NCBI GenBank assembly: GCA_015493405.1
Contig: WGDF01000357.1
Coordinates: forward strand, 1-9,262
Direction: 5' to 3'
Length of the DNA: 9,262 nt
DNA from: Flavobacteriaceae bacterium
GTDB lineage: Bacteria; Bacteroidota; Bacteroidia; Flavobacteriales; Flavobacteriaceae
Part shown: piece by piece, positions 1-7,241 of the stretch
Layout: the number at the start of each line of letters is the position of its first letter
Numbering within the stretch: the stretch's first letter is position 1
The notes under the pieces: model-generated
The model's database searches: none
The model's input: only the letters and a program-made list of their open reading frames with translations
Told to the model about the DNA's origin: nothing
Program-made: the position numbers and the translations under genes

Positions 1-1058
1 GTGATAAAATCTCGACTTCGCGAAACTGGGCGGTTTGGCTACACGAATATCTGGAAGATTTTCCCGGCCAACAGGATGTGCTCCGTTATGTCTTGACTGC
101 CAATGCCCCTGAAACCAAAGACAACGATTTTACGTGGAAGGATTTTCAAACCCGTAACAACAGCGAATTGGTTGGAAACCTCGGCAATTTTGTCAACCGC
201 GTTATGGTCTTGACTAAAAAATATTATGATGGGGTTATTCCACAACCGGAAGCTTTGACTGAGACTGACGAAGAAGTTTTAACGCAAATAAAAAATTATC
301 CTGAAAAAATCGGGCAACTCATCGAACGTTATCGTTTTAGAGAAGCCTTATCCGAATATATGAATTTGGCTCGTTTAGGCAACAAATATTTGGCAGAAGA
401 AGAACCCTGGAAACAAGTTAAAACCAATCCTACTCGGGTTAAAACCATTATGTTCGTGGCCAATCAAACGGCCGCTGCATTAGCTGTTCTAGGTGAGGTG
501 TTTTTGCCTTTTACCGCTCAGAAACTCAAGGCAATGTTGCAACTGTCCCTAGATTTGACTTGGAATGATGTATCTCACAAAGATATTTTGTTACCGGCAG
601 GACATCAGCTTGGCGAACCGCAACTTTTGTTTGAAAAAATTGACGATGAAACCGTAGCCAAACAAGTCCAAAAACTCTTGGATACCAAAAAACAAAACGA
701 ACGCGATAACCGAGAAGTTACCCCGCAAAAAGATGAAATCGAATTTGACGATTTTATGAAGATGGATATTCGAACCGCCACAATTTTGGAAGCCGAAAAA
801 ATGCCCAAAACCAACAAGTTATTGGTCTTAAAAGTAGATACCGGCCTTGACAAACGCACTATAGTGTCGGGTATAGCCGAACATTTTAAGCCCGAAGAGA
901 TCATCGGTAAAAAAGTTTTGGTTTTGGTCAACCTGAAACCTCGAAATTTGCGTGGTGTCGAAAGCCAAGGTATGATTTTGATGACTGAAAATGCCGAAAG
1001 TAAATTGGTTTTTGTCCAACCGGACGAAGCCACGCCTGATGGAATGTCTATCTCTTAA
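1..1058 (+). CDS. metG: Methionyl-tRNA synthetase, 3' part (5' end outside window)
   Basis: This cytoplasmic class I synthetase charges tRNA-Met with methionine for translation. The reading frame is open from base 3, giving 351 residues and no start; the catalytic Rossmann fold lies to the left of the window. The visible part opens with DKISTSRNWAVWLHEY, the KMSKS loop in the KISTS form usual in Bacteroidota enzymes, followed by the conserved ANAPETKDNDFTW stretch. The helical anticodon-binding domain covers about residues 60-210, including NKYLAEEEPWK. A charged linker leads to a C-terminal EMAP/Arc1p-type OB-fold tRNA-binding domain (about 246-351, with FMKMDIRTATI, VSGIAEHF and NLKPRNLRGVESQGM). 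An internal GTG at base 78 is not a real start, because conserved sequence continues upstream. The frame ends at TAA (1056-1058), 26 nt before a terminator. The protein shows no sign of damage. Confidence 0.97.
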   Translation, partial: DKISTSRNWAVWLHEYLEDFPGQQDVLRYVLTANAPETKDNDFTWKDFQTRNNSELVGNLGNFVNRVMVLTKKYYDGVIPQPEALTETDEEVLTQIKNYPEKIGQLIERYRFREALSEYMNLARLGNKYLAEEEPWKQVKTNPTRVKTIMFVANQTAAALAVLGEVFLPFTAQKLKAMLQLSLDLTWNDVSHKDILLPAGHQLGEPQLLFEKIDDETVAKQVQKLLDTKKQNERDNREVTPQKDEIEFDDFMKMDIRTATILEAEKMPKTNKLLVLKVDTGLDKRTIVSGIAEHFKPEEIIGKKVLVLVNLKPRNLRGVESQGMILMTENAESKLVFVQPDEATPDGMSIS

Positions 1059-1084
1059 AGATTCTTTTCCATTCAAAAAAAACT

Positions 1085-1118
1085 AAAACCTGCCTTGCCA
1101 TTTGATAAGGCAGGTTTT
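1085..1118 (+). terminator. Intrinsic terminator after metG
   Basis: A perfect 12-bp stem, AAAACCTGCCTT (1085-1096) pairing with AAGGCAGGTTTT (1107-1118), encloses a 10-nt loop. It is followed by the T-rich stretch ATTTTAA. The A-tract and T-tract flanking the GC core make it potentially bidirectional. Since metG and the next gene lie on the same strand, it separates their transcription units. Confidence 0.9.
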
Positions 1119-1205
1119 ATTTTAACGAATTATTATCATTAAAATCAGGAAATATTCCTTAAAAATCTGTAATTTTAACCTATTATAATTTATAAATTAA
1201 ATATT

Positions 1206-2498
1206 ATGAGATACCAACCGCTTCCTGCCAAATTATATAAAAAGAACCGCAAAAAGTTTATGAAACAAATGAAACCTCATTCTATTGCGGTCTTTAATTC
1301 CAATGACATTTACCCTATTAGTGCCGATAGCACGTTACCGTTTGCACAACATCGGGATATCTTTTATTTGACCGGCGTCGATCAAGAAGAAAGTATTTTA
1401 TTATTATTTCCGGATGCTCCGGATAAAAAAGATCGTGAAATCTTATTTTTAAAGGAAACCAATGATCATATTAAAGTTTGGGAAGGTGAAAAATTGACCA
1501 AAGAAAAAGCAACTGAGTTGACCGGTATAAAAAATGTCCATTGGCTGCAAGATTTTGATGCCATTCTGAAAAAATTGGCTTTTCAAGCCAAACGCATTTA
1601 TATCAATACCAACGAACACTATAGAGCTGCTACAGAAGTAGAAACACGTGAAGATCGTTTTATCAAAAAAGCTAAAAAAATGTTTCCGGGTCATAAATTT
1701 GAACGCAGCAATCCTATTTTACAACGTTTGCGCAGTATCAAAGAGCCTGAAGAAATAGCACAAATTCAAAAAGCTTGCGATATTACCGAAGCCGGATTAC
1801 GCCGCATCTTGGATAAAGTTCGACCGGGCTTAAAGGAATATGAATTAGAAGCCGAATTTGCCCACGAATTTCTACGTCAGGGCTCTAAAGGTTTTGCTTA
1901 TACGCCCATTATTGCCAGTGGTGAAAATGCCAATGTCTTGCATTACATTCAAAATGATGCCGTTATCAAAGACGGTGATTTGATTTTGATGGATGTCGGT
2001 GCCGAATATGGCAACTGGGCATCGGATATGACCCGATGTATACCGGCTAACGGAAAATTTTCACCCCGTCAAAAAGAAGTCTATGAAGCTGTTTTGCGCG
2101 TAAAAGATGCTGCTGCCAAAATGTTAAAACCCGGTGTTATTTGGGCCGAATATCAAGACAAGGTAGGTCGTATTATGGAAAAAGAACTTCTTAAACTCGG
2201 CTTGTTAACTGAAGAAGATATCAAAAATGAAAATCCGGAATGGCCGGCTTATAAAAAATACTTCATGCACGGCACTTCTCACAATATGGGATTAGACACG
2301 CATGATTACGGCATTCTGGAAGAGCCAATGCAAGCCGGAATGGTCTTTACGGTTGAACCGGGCATATATATCCCCGAAGAAGGTATCGGTGTCCGCATTG
2401 AAGATGATTATGTGGTTCAAGAAAAAGGAGAACCTATTAATTTAATGAAAAACATTCCGATAACCGTGGAAGAAATCGAAGCTTTGATGGCAAAATAG
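1206..2498 (+). CDS. pepP: Xaa-Pro aminopeptidase (aminopeptidase P, M24B family)
   Basis: This cytoplasmic dimetal peptidase removes an N-terminal residue that precedes proline. The 430-residue product has an N-terminal AMP_N domain (about 1-140, with FYLTGVDQEES) and a pita-bread M24 catalytic domain (about 180-425). The metal ligands are all present by comparison with the E. coli enzyme: D263 and D274 in LMDVGAEYGNWASDMTR, H359 in HGTSHNMGLDTHD, E384 in TVEPGIY and E399 in GVRIEDDY. The supporting active-site histidines H246, H355 and H366 are also present. The length is normal for the family (E. coli about 440). The ATG at 1206 has an A-rich leader and no Shine-Dalgarno sequence, as is usual in this phylum. 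The 147 nt upstream hold the metG terminator and no convincing TTTG/TAnnTTTG promoter; a TATAAT at 1184-1189 is the best but weak candidate. The gene converges with the minus-strand operon at a shared hairpin. Confidence 0.95.
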   Translation: MRYQPLPAKLYKKNRKKFMKQMKPHSIAVFNSNDIYPISADSTLPFAQHRDIFYLTGVDQEESILLLFPDAPDKKDREILFLKETNDHIKVWEGEKLTKEKATELTGIKNVHWLQDFDAILKKLAFQAKRIYINTNEHYRAATEVETREDRFIKKAKKMFPGHKFERSNPILQRLRSIKEPEEIAQIQKACDITEAGLRRILDKVRPGLKEYELEAEFAHEFLRQGSKGFAYTPIIASGENANVLHYIQNDAVIKDGDLILMDVGAEYGNWASDMTRCIPANGKFSPRQKEVYEAVLRVKDAAAKMLKPGVIWAEYQDKVGRIMEKELLKLGLLTEEDIKNENPEWPAYKKYFMHGTSHNMGLDTHDYGILEEPMQAGMVFTVEPGIYIPEEGIGVRIEDDYVVQEKGEPINLMKNIPITVEEIEALMAK

Positions 2499-2525
2499 GT
2501 GCTAAAGTTTAGACTAAAATAAGTT

Positions 2526-2555
2526 AAAATTCCTATCTTAAGTGGTAGGAATTTT
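2526..2555. terminator. Shared hairpin terminator between convergent genes
   Basis: AAAATTCCTA (2526-2535) pairs perfectly with TAGGAATTTT (2546-2555) around a 10-nt loop. On the plus strand it runs into TTTTTTCTTTT, a good U-tract for terminating pepP. On the minus strand the exit tract is weaker (AATTTTAACTT). The stop codon of the minus-strand membrane gene (2538-2540) lies in the loop, and its last codons form one arm, so coding and terminator sequence overlap. Confidence 0.75.
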
Positions 2556-2936
2556 TTCTTTTAGAAGGAAAACCGAAAAAAAGACTTCGTAGATTAAGTA
2601 TGCAAAATACAGGCAAACAATATTGTATAAAACAGCATTACTAAGTGTCAAGCCTGGACGCATGACAAAAACTAAAAAATAAGCCATAATCAACATCAAT
2701 TTAATCATAGCCCAAGCCAAAAAAGTATAGCCGAGGTATTTGCGCTTGATATAATGAACCAAGAACAGGTTCATAATCATTAAGGCCGAAATTCCGGTCA
2801 AGAAATAATAAAATTGCCAAACAAAATCAGGTGTTTTGACATCGAAAATATCAATCAGAAATTGATTGAGAAAAAAAATCAGTATAAAAACAATTATTGC
2901 AGATGTATAGAGATAAATAATTTTTTTGGTATTCAT
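2538..2936 (-). CDS. Small four-helix membrane protein, DUF6168-like
   Basis: The 132-residue hydrophobic protein shows about four transmembrane segments, near residues 6-27, 39-62, 72-94 and 102-124, with a basic loop KRKYLG between the second and third. It carries no catalytic motif. I assign it tentatively to the DUF6168 type because, in family knowledge, proteins of this size and topology sit directly after AtpZ and before atpB in flavobacteria-like genomes. The start ATG (2934-2936) overlaps the stop of the AtpZ gene as ATGA, which implies translational coupling. It is the last gene of the minus-strand cluster, and its 3' end forms part of the shared terminator. A role in assembly or function of the ATP synthase Fo sector is inference only; no atp gene follows it here. 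Confidence 0.72.
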   Translation of the reverse strand: MNTKKIIYLYTSAIIVFILIFFLNQFLIDIFDVKTPDFVWQFYYFLTGISALMIMNLFLVHYIKRKYLGYTFLAWAMIKLMLIMAYFLVFVMRPGLTLSNAVLYNIVCLYFAYLIYEVFFSVFLLKEKIPTT

Positions 2937-3151
2937 TTAAAAAGTTTTTTAACACGCCAAATGATATAAAACATAGCTAAAAAAACAGCTGTTAAAGTGC
3001 TGATAATCAGATATAAATTATTATCATTGGGATATTTAACATCCAACCAAACCCCTAATTTGTAGCCTGCAAAAATGATGGCAAACATTTCAAAAGGTAT
3101 GGAAGTGAATTGTAAAAATTTCCGAGAATTATTTGGTTTTAGGGGTAACAT
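2933..3151 (-). CDS. AtpZ/AtpI family protein
   Basis: This 72-residue protein has two transmembrane hairpin segments (about 17-34 and 47-66). It has the family pattern of a short basic start, a glycine-containing first helix (FEMFAIIFAGYKLGVWLD), a short polar turn and a second helix ending in basic residues (RVKKLFK). AtpI/AtpZ proteins are small inner-membrane proteins linked to assembly of the ATP synthase rotor ring and, in some bacteria, to Mg2+ or Ca2+ uptake. I chose the ATG at 3149-3151; a TTG three codons upstream (3160) is possible but less likely. The gene overlaps the end of the bactofilin gene by 23 nt and the start of the next gene by 4 nt, so all three are probably translated from one message. 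No ATP synthase subunit gene is adjacent. Confidence 0.85.
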   Translation of the reverse strand: MLPLKPNNSRKFLQFTSIPFEMFAIIFAGYKLGVWLDVKYPNDNNLYLIISTLTAVFLAMFYIIWRVKKLFK

Positions 3152-3518
3152 TCTTAGCAATTTGATTGCCCTTCATTTGGCAAGTTGCATTAAAAACTGC
3201 ACCGGGCTCAATCGCTAATTTACCAATGACCACATTACCGTCAATACTAGCTGTAGATTTGATACTGAGCAAGTTTTCAACCACTAAATCTCCGGAAACT
3301 TTACCTAAAATCTCGGCATTGGCACATTTGATATTACCATCCAAAACACCTTTTTCTCCCAAAACTATTTTAGAGGTTGTTGTCAAGTTGCCTTCAAATT
3401 GCCCATCGATTCTAAAATCTTCTTGAGAGTTTATATCCCCTTTTATCTTGGTCGTAGCACCGATATGGTTGGGTAATTTTGAATATTCGCTGTTGTTTTT
3501 TTTCTTTTCTGCAAACAT
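3129..3518 (-). CDS. Bactofilin (polymer-forming cytoskeletal protein)
   Basis: This 129-residue bactofilin (DUF583) is predicted to polymerise without nucleotide into membrane-associated filaments. A short charged tail (1-17) precedes the right-handed beta-helix core (about 18-115). The core has its periodic hydrophobic and glycine pattern: IGATTKIKGDI, FRIDGQFEGNL, IVLGEKGVLDGNI, AEILGKVSGDL, LSIKSTASIDGNV and LAIEPGAVFNA. A short basic tail follows. The length is typical. It starts 7 nt after the stop of the sprE-like gene and overlaps the AtpZ gene by 23 nt, so it lies mid-operon. Bactofilins act as scaffolds for envelope enzymes or in cell shape; a specific scaffold role beside the T9SS protein is suggested only by gene order. 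Confidence 0.93.
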   Translation of the reverse strand: MFAEKKKNNSEYSKLPNHIGATTKIKGDINSQEDFRIDGQFEGNLTTTSKIVLGEKGVLDGNIKCANAEILGKVSGDLVVENLLSIKSTASIDGNVVIGKLAIEPGAVFNATCQMKGNQIAKNVTPKTK

Positions 3519-3525
3519 AATCCTG

Positions 3526-6084
3526 TTATTTGTTTTTCGTTTGTTTGTTATCTGATTCGTTTGAGGTAAACGGTTTTTTAATAAAAGCTTTGTAAGCGGC
3601 TAATTTTTTGGTTAGCTGCAAGGTCTCATAATTATCAGACGAAATTACAAAATAATCTTGAGGCGCACAAGCTGTTTTTTTAAGCAAATCAGCTAAATAT
3701 TCGGCTGATTTCGAACTCAAAAAATGATGAATGACGATAAAAGATTGCTTACCGGTAAATGGATCTTTTGAAACCGTCAAATGGGTACTTTTATTGTCAA
3801 TAATAACTTTTTTGATACAATTGATAAATTGGTCGGCTGAAGCTGAGAAAATATCATATGGAATCACTAATTTATAAGCATTGGATTGGGCATTGGTGTA
3901 AACTTTTTTCTTATACTTATTTACCAATTTCATACGTTTATTGGCTTCCACTTCATAAGGACTCTTCGGGTACTTCAAAATTATATTTTGCAAAGCTTTT
4001 TCGTAAGCAGCCAAACCTTGACTTCGAGCTACGGCAGTTGCCCGCAACAATTCTATTTTGCCCAGCTCCGGATGAAAACTGAACTTGAGTAGTAAAGGCT
4101 CGGATTCTTTCAAGAGTTGATCATAATGTTGTGACGTATAGAGTTGATATAAATGTTCATAAGCATTCTGAAAAGCTTTATTGGAACGATCCGAAATTTT
4201 ATTGGGGTTTTGAATCAAATCGGCATAAATACTCTTAGGATATTCTGACAAAATCTCTTGTGCCAAATGCTCTGCTAATAGACTGTTGCCTAAATCTTTA
4301 TATATTTTATACAAATTATATTTTGCCGGAGGAATTAACTCGGGCTTCGGCTTAGAAGACAGCATTGTTTCTAAATTTTCCTTTGCTTTTTCAAGCTCTT
4401 TAAATTTTTCGTAATAAATCATCCCGACTTGATAGTGGGCATAATTCAAATCTCCTAAAATACTGTCGATTTTTTGAGGTGCCGTTGGTATTTGTTTATA
4501 ATAGTAACTTACTTTGTATTTCTCCGGCAAGTCTTTCTTTGGTTGATCTTCTTGATTTTCCACATCTGTTTCCGAAGTATCTTCTTGAGGTAAATTATCC
4601 GCATCAATTGAAGCTTTATTTTTTAAACGCCATAGATCAGCTAAACTCAATTGGCCCCAAGTCTTTTTGAAATAAGTTTTACCTTTTTCAACCAATGAAT
4701 TGTTATAAAAATAGAAAGTCGCATATTTAGGTTTTACTTGCGCAAAATCAGAATTAGCTGCTTTTTTATCCATTTCTGCAGCCTCTTTTTGACGTAATTG
4801 ATCGATATAATTCTGTATCAATTTGACCCGTTGTAAGCTGTCGGCTTGAACTAAAGTCATAATACTATCATTGCGTTTGATTATTTTTTCAAGCACGATA
4901 ATATCTTCAATATTGTTACGTTTATGCTTCGTCTTCAAGTATTTTAAGGTTTCTTGAGGCATTACTTGCAACAAACTATCGAGATAGGCTCCCGCCATTA
5001 AATAATCTTTCTTTTGAAAACCTATATTGGACATCTGCTCATAGGCCTTTTCTTTGAGTTGTTTATCTTGGGAACGGGCAGCTTGGGTGTAATAATTTAT
5101 GGCTGCGGGCAAACTGTCTTTATGATGGTAAATTTCACCTATTTCATAATTTATATAAGGATAAAATTTATGATATTCATAGCGTTTAAGCTTGGTAAAA
5201 AGTGCCTTAAGCATTTCCGGATATTGCTCCTTTTTATCTAAAGACAAATGATAGCGGTAAAGCTCTGCCTGCAAACTGTATTTTCTAGGTCTTTTTTGAA
5301 CTTCTATTTGTTTTAAAACACTCACAGCCGAATCCCGTAAATTAATTCTGTCTAATAATTGGGCAGTGATAAATTCATAACGGGCTTTTTTTTCTTTATC
5401 CTTAGCCCATTTAGCAGCCTCTTGCAAACTTTGCGCAGCTTTATTTAAACTATCGATATCAATAAGTGCTTGTCCGGCATAGGCATAAGCCTCTGCTTTA
5501 ATCTGCGGTGGCGTCGATTCTTGTCGTCCCAAAAATTGTAAATTACGAATGGCCGGCCCATAATTTTCCATACGGATATTTGTTTTCTCTTTCCAAAGTT
5601 TGAAAAGTGGCCGGATGTTAGATTTAAAATCGTTGTCCAATTCATAATTAAAGGCATCTAAAGCAGCCATAAATCTTTTTTGATAATAACGGCTTTTGCC
5701 TAATAACAAATATGCTTTATCAATTTGATTGTTCTCTTGAACCCCTCTAATTTCCATAGAATGTTTCTGAATGGCTTTTACCGCTTTTTCTTCAGCCCGA
5801 TCCAATTTGGCATTACCGGTTTTCTGCCCGGGAAGATTGATCACATATTCGGCATTAAACGGCTCAACAGACAAAACATCAAAAAAATTATCATGAAAAT
5901 CATGATGAATAGCCTGAACTGCTTCATTTAAAGCCTCTTCTCCATTAAACAAAACGTTGTATTTGGTCGACAATTGATGCAAATTTCTATTGACGACATT
6001 ATTGCGCTGTGTAGAACAACGGCTTAAAACTAAGAATCCGATGGCTAAAATTAAAAAAGAAGCAAATGGCCGACTTTTAATCAT
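3526..6084 (-). CDS. sprE: SprE/PorW-like TPR lipoprotein of the type IX secretion system
   Basis: SprE (gliding flavobacteria) and PorW (Porphyromonas) are envelope lipoproteins needed for T9SS secretion; PorW is reported to link the PorK/N ring to the outer-membrane translocon. The 852-residue product matches in length and plan. It has a signal segment (about 8-21) with a lipobox-like LSRC placing the lipid cysteine at C23. The conserved leader region VNRNLHQLSTKYNVLFNGEEAL (in two parts, about 31-52) follows. Helical TPR-type repeats lie near 121-150, 197-228, 309-338, 344-372, 546-575 and 586-619, with an acidic, low-complexity stretch at about 496-515. A C-terminal domain contains SSDNYETL. 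Arg at the lipobox -1 position is unusual. It is the first gene of the cluster leading into bactofilin. The 126 nt upstream are AT-rich with no clear promoter. Subfamily assignment is by recognition, not by search. Confidence 0.85.
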   Translation of the reverse strand: MIKSRPFASFLILAIGFLVLSRCSTQRNNVVNRNLHQLSTKYNVLFNGEEALNEAVQAIHHDFHDNFFDVLSVEPFNAEYVINLPGQKTGNAKLDRAEEKAVKAIQKHSMEIRGVQENNQIDKAYLLLGKSRYYQKRFMAALDAFNYELDNDFKSNIRPLFKLWKEKTNIRMENYGPAIRNLQFLGRQESTPPQIKAEAYAYAGQALIDIDSLNKAAQSLQEAAKWAKDKEKKARYEFITAQLLDRINLRDSAVSVLKQIEVQKRPRKYSLQAELYRYHLSLDKKEQYPEMLKALFTKLKRYEYHKFYPYINYEIGEIYHHKDSLPAAINYYTQAARSQDKQLKEKAYEQMSNIGFQKKDYLMAGAYLDSLLQVMPQETLKYLKTKHKRNNIEDIIVLEKIIKRNDSIMTLVQADSLQRVKLIQNYIDQLRQKEAAEMDKKAANSDFAQVKPKYATFYFYNNSLVEKGKTYFKKTWGQLSLADLWRLKNKASIDADNLPQEDTSETDVENQEDQPKKDLPEKYKVSYYYKQIPTAPQKIDSILGDLNYAHYQVGMIYYEKFKELEKAKENLETMLSSKPKPELIPPAKYNLYKIYKDLGNSLLAEHLAQEILSEYPKSIYADLIQNPNKISDRSNKAFQNAYEHLYQLYTSQHYDQLLKESEPLLLKFSFHPELGKIELLRATAVARSQGLAAYEKALQNIILKYPKSPYEVEANKRMKLVNKYKKKVYTNAQSNAYKLVIPYDIFSASADQFINCIKKVIIDNKSTHLTVSKDPFTGKQSFIVIHHFLSSKSAEYLADLLKKTACAPQDYFVISSDNYETLQLTKKLAAYKAFIKKPFTSNESDNKQTKNK

Positions 6085-6210
6085 TGAATAAATATTTTTC
6101 TTACATTTTTGGAATGAAAATTAATATAAATACTAATATACTAGAACGCTAATTTACATAAAATAGTATAATTATATCAAGTTCTATAAAAAATTGCCTG
6201 ATTTGATTCA

Positions 6211-7179
6211 TTATTGATTCAAACTATGCCAAAAAGCAATCCAAAAAGGAAGGGCAATCAGACATAAAATATAGGCAATAAACATAATAGATGCCACTTT
6301 TTGCCGGTCCCCACCATAGGCTCTGACCTGAATAATCAACCCTGTGGCAGGCGCTGCTGCAGCTTGAATAATAAGAAAATCTGAAAGCAAAGGATGCGTT
6401 TTTCCTATGTTAAAATACAATAAAACAGCTAGAACTAAAGCCGGTAATAAAATGTATTTGACTAAAATTACTCTAAAAATATCATAAATTGGTGGCCACT
6501 TTTTCAAAGATATACCGCCCAAGGTTGCACCTAAAACAAAAGTTGCCACCGGTACAGCTGCTTGTCCTAAAAAATCGACAGAGCCTACCAAAATTTTAGG
6601 AAAAATATGCTGTAATCCCAGCAAAACCAGTAATAGAGAAATAATATTAGCAGCGGCCGGCGGTGTTATGATTTTCTTATAATCAAAATTAATTTTTTCT
6701 TGAGATTGACTGGTTACCAGATATTTACCAATAGTCCATAAAACCGGATTATAACCCAAAATAAATAAAAAAACCAAAAGGGAAAAGGCTTTAAAATGTG
6801 TCGGATAAACGACTTGACCTATAGGCAAAACCAAATAACCGGCATTTTGCATAGCCGCAACAGCCCACAAATTTTTATAATTCCCGGATTTAGGTAAAAA
6901 AACAATAATGGCCAAAACCAAACCAATTAGACTCATAACCACACCCAAAATGGGCAAAAGCCACCAATAGGATAATTGTTTGGGGTCAAAATACTGTAAA
7001 GTGTTGCCAAATACTAATGCCGGCAAAAGTACAACCACGGTCAATTTGGATAAACCATCGATTTGTGTTTTGGTAATAATTTCTTTGCGCACCAAATAAC
7101 CGGCTAAAATTATAATGATAAATATGCGCAGCAAAGCTACTAGCATACTCATAAATCCGGCCGAAAATAATGTCGTCAT
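6211..7179 (-). CDS. AEC-family permease (auxin efflux carrier superfamily)
   Basis: This 322-residue inner-membrane transporter has about ten transmembrane helices arranged as two five-helix halves, as usual for the AEC family. The first half contains the broken-helix signature as MQNAGYLVLPIG (about 110-121). The second half contains AAAAPATGL (273-281) and YGGD (288-291), matching the conserved late region of bacterial AEC proteins. Characterised bacterial relatives move malate, malonate or other organic acids; the substrate cannot be read from the sequence. The ATG is at 7177-7179. A TATTTTTG element lies just upstream, so the gene may have its own promoter although it follows the deacetylase gene by 62 nt. 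It ends 126 nt before the sprE-like gene, with no strong terminator seen in that gap. Confidence 0.9.
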   Translation of the reverse strand: MTTLFSAGFMSMLVALLRIFIIIILAGYLVRKEIITKTQIDGLSKLTVVVLLPALVFGNTLQYFDPKQLSYWWLLPILGVVMSLIGLVLAIIVFLPKSGNYKNLWAVAAMQNAGYLVLPIGQVVYPTHFKAFSLLVFLFILGYNPVLWTIGKYLVTSQSQEKINFDYKKIITPPAAANIISLLLVLLGLQHIFPKILVGSVDFLGQAAVPVATFVLGATLGGISLKKWPPIYDIFRVILVKYILLPALVLAVLLYFNIGKTHPLLSDFLIIQAAAAPATGLIIQVRAYGGDRQKVASIMFIAYILCLIALPFWIAFWHSLNQ

Positions 7180-7195
7180 TTGGTGATATTTTATT

Positions 7196-7203
7196 CAAAA
7201 ATA
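7196..7203 (-). promoter_or_regulatory. Candidate -7 element for the AEC permease gene
   Basis: Read on the minus strand this is TATTTTTG, a full match to the Bacteroidota -7 consensus TAnnTTTG, 16 nt before the ATG at 7179. At the expected spacing the -33 box is TTT instead of TTG, so the match is only partial, and such motifs arise easily in AT-rich DNA. Confidence 0.35.
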
Positions 7204-7241
7204 ACACATTTGTAGGATTAAAAAATGTAAAAAATTAGTTT

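Noticed and set aside
6..20. KISTS in place of KMSKS in MetG as a possible inactivating change
   Set aside because: Bacteroidota MetG enzymes commonly carry this form, and the surrounding residues are fully conserved.
605..1033. Long open frame on the minus strand opposite metG
   Set aside because: It lies entirely inside a conserved synthetase domain, has Ser/Phe-rich composition typical of an antisense shadow, and resembles no family.
1184..1189. TATAAT as the pepP promoter
   Set aside because: No matching upstream box is present, and this phylum uses TTTG/TAnnTTTG; a TATAAT in AT-rich DNA is expected by chance.
3166..3426. Plus-strand open frame opposite bactofilin
   Set aside because: It is a shadow of the repetitive beta-helix coding sequence, with no promoter or family resemblance.
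6203..6222. Direct repeat TTGATTCA (6203-6210 and 6214-6221)
   Set aside because: Two short copies, one inside the AEC gene's last codons; too short and AT-rich to be meaningful alone.
7206..7227. ACATTT/AAATGT hairpin between the deacetylase and AEC genes as a terminator
   Set aside because: Only six weak A-T-rich pairs with an 11-nt-range loop; not enough stability to support a call.
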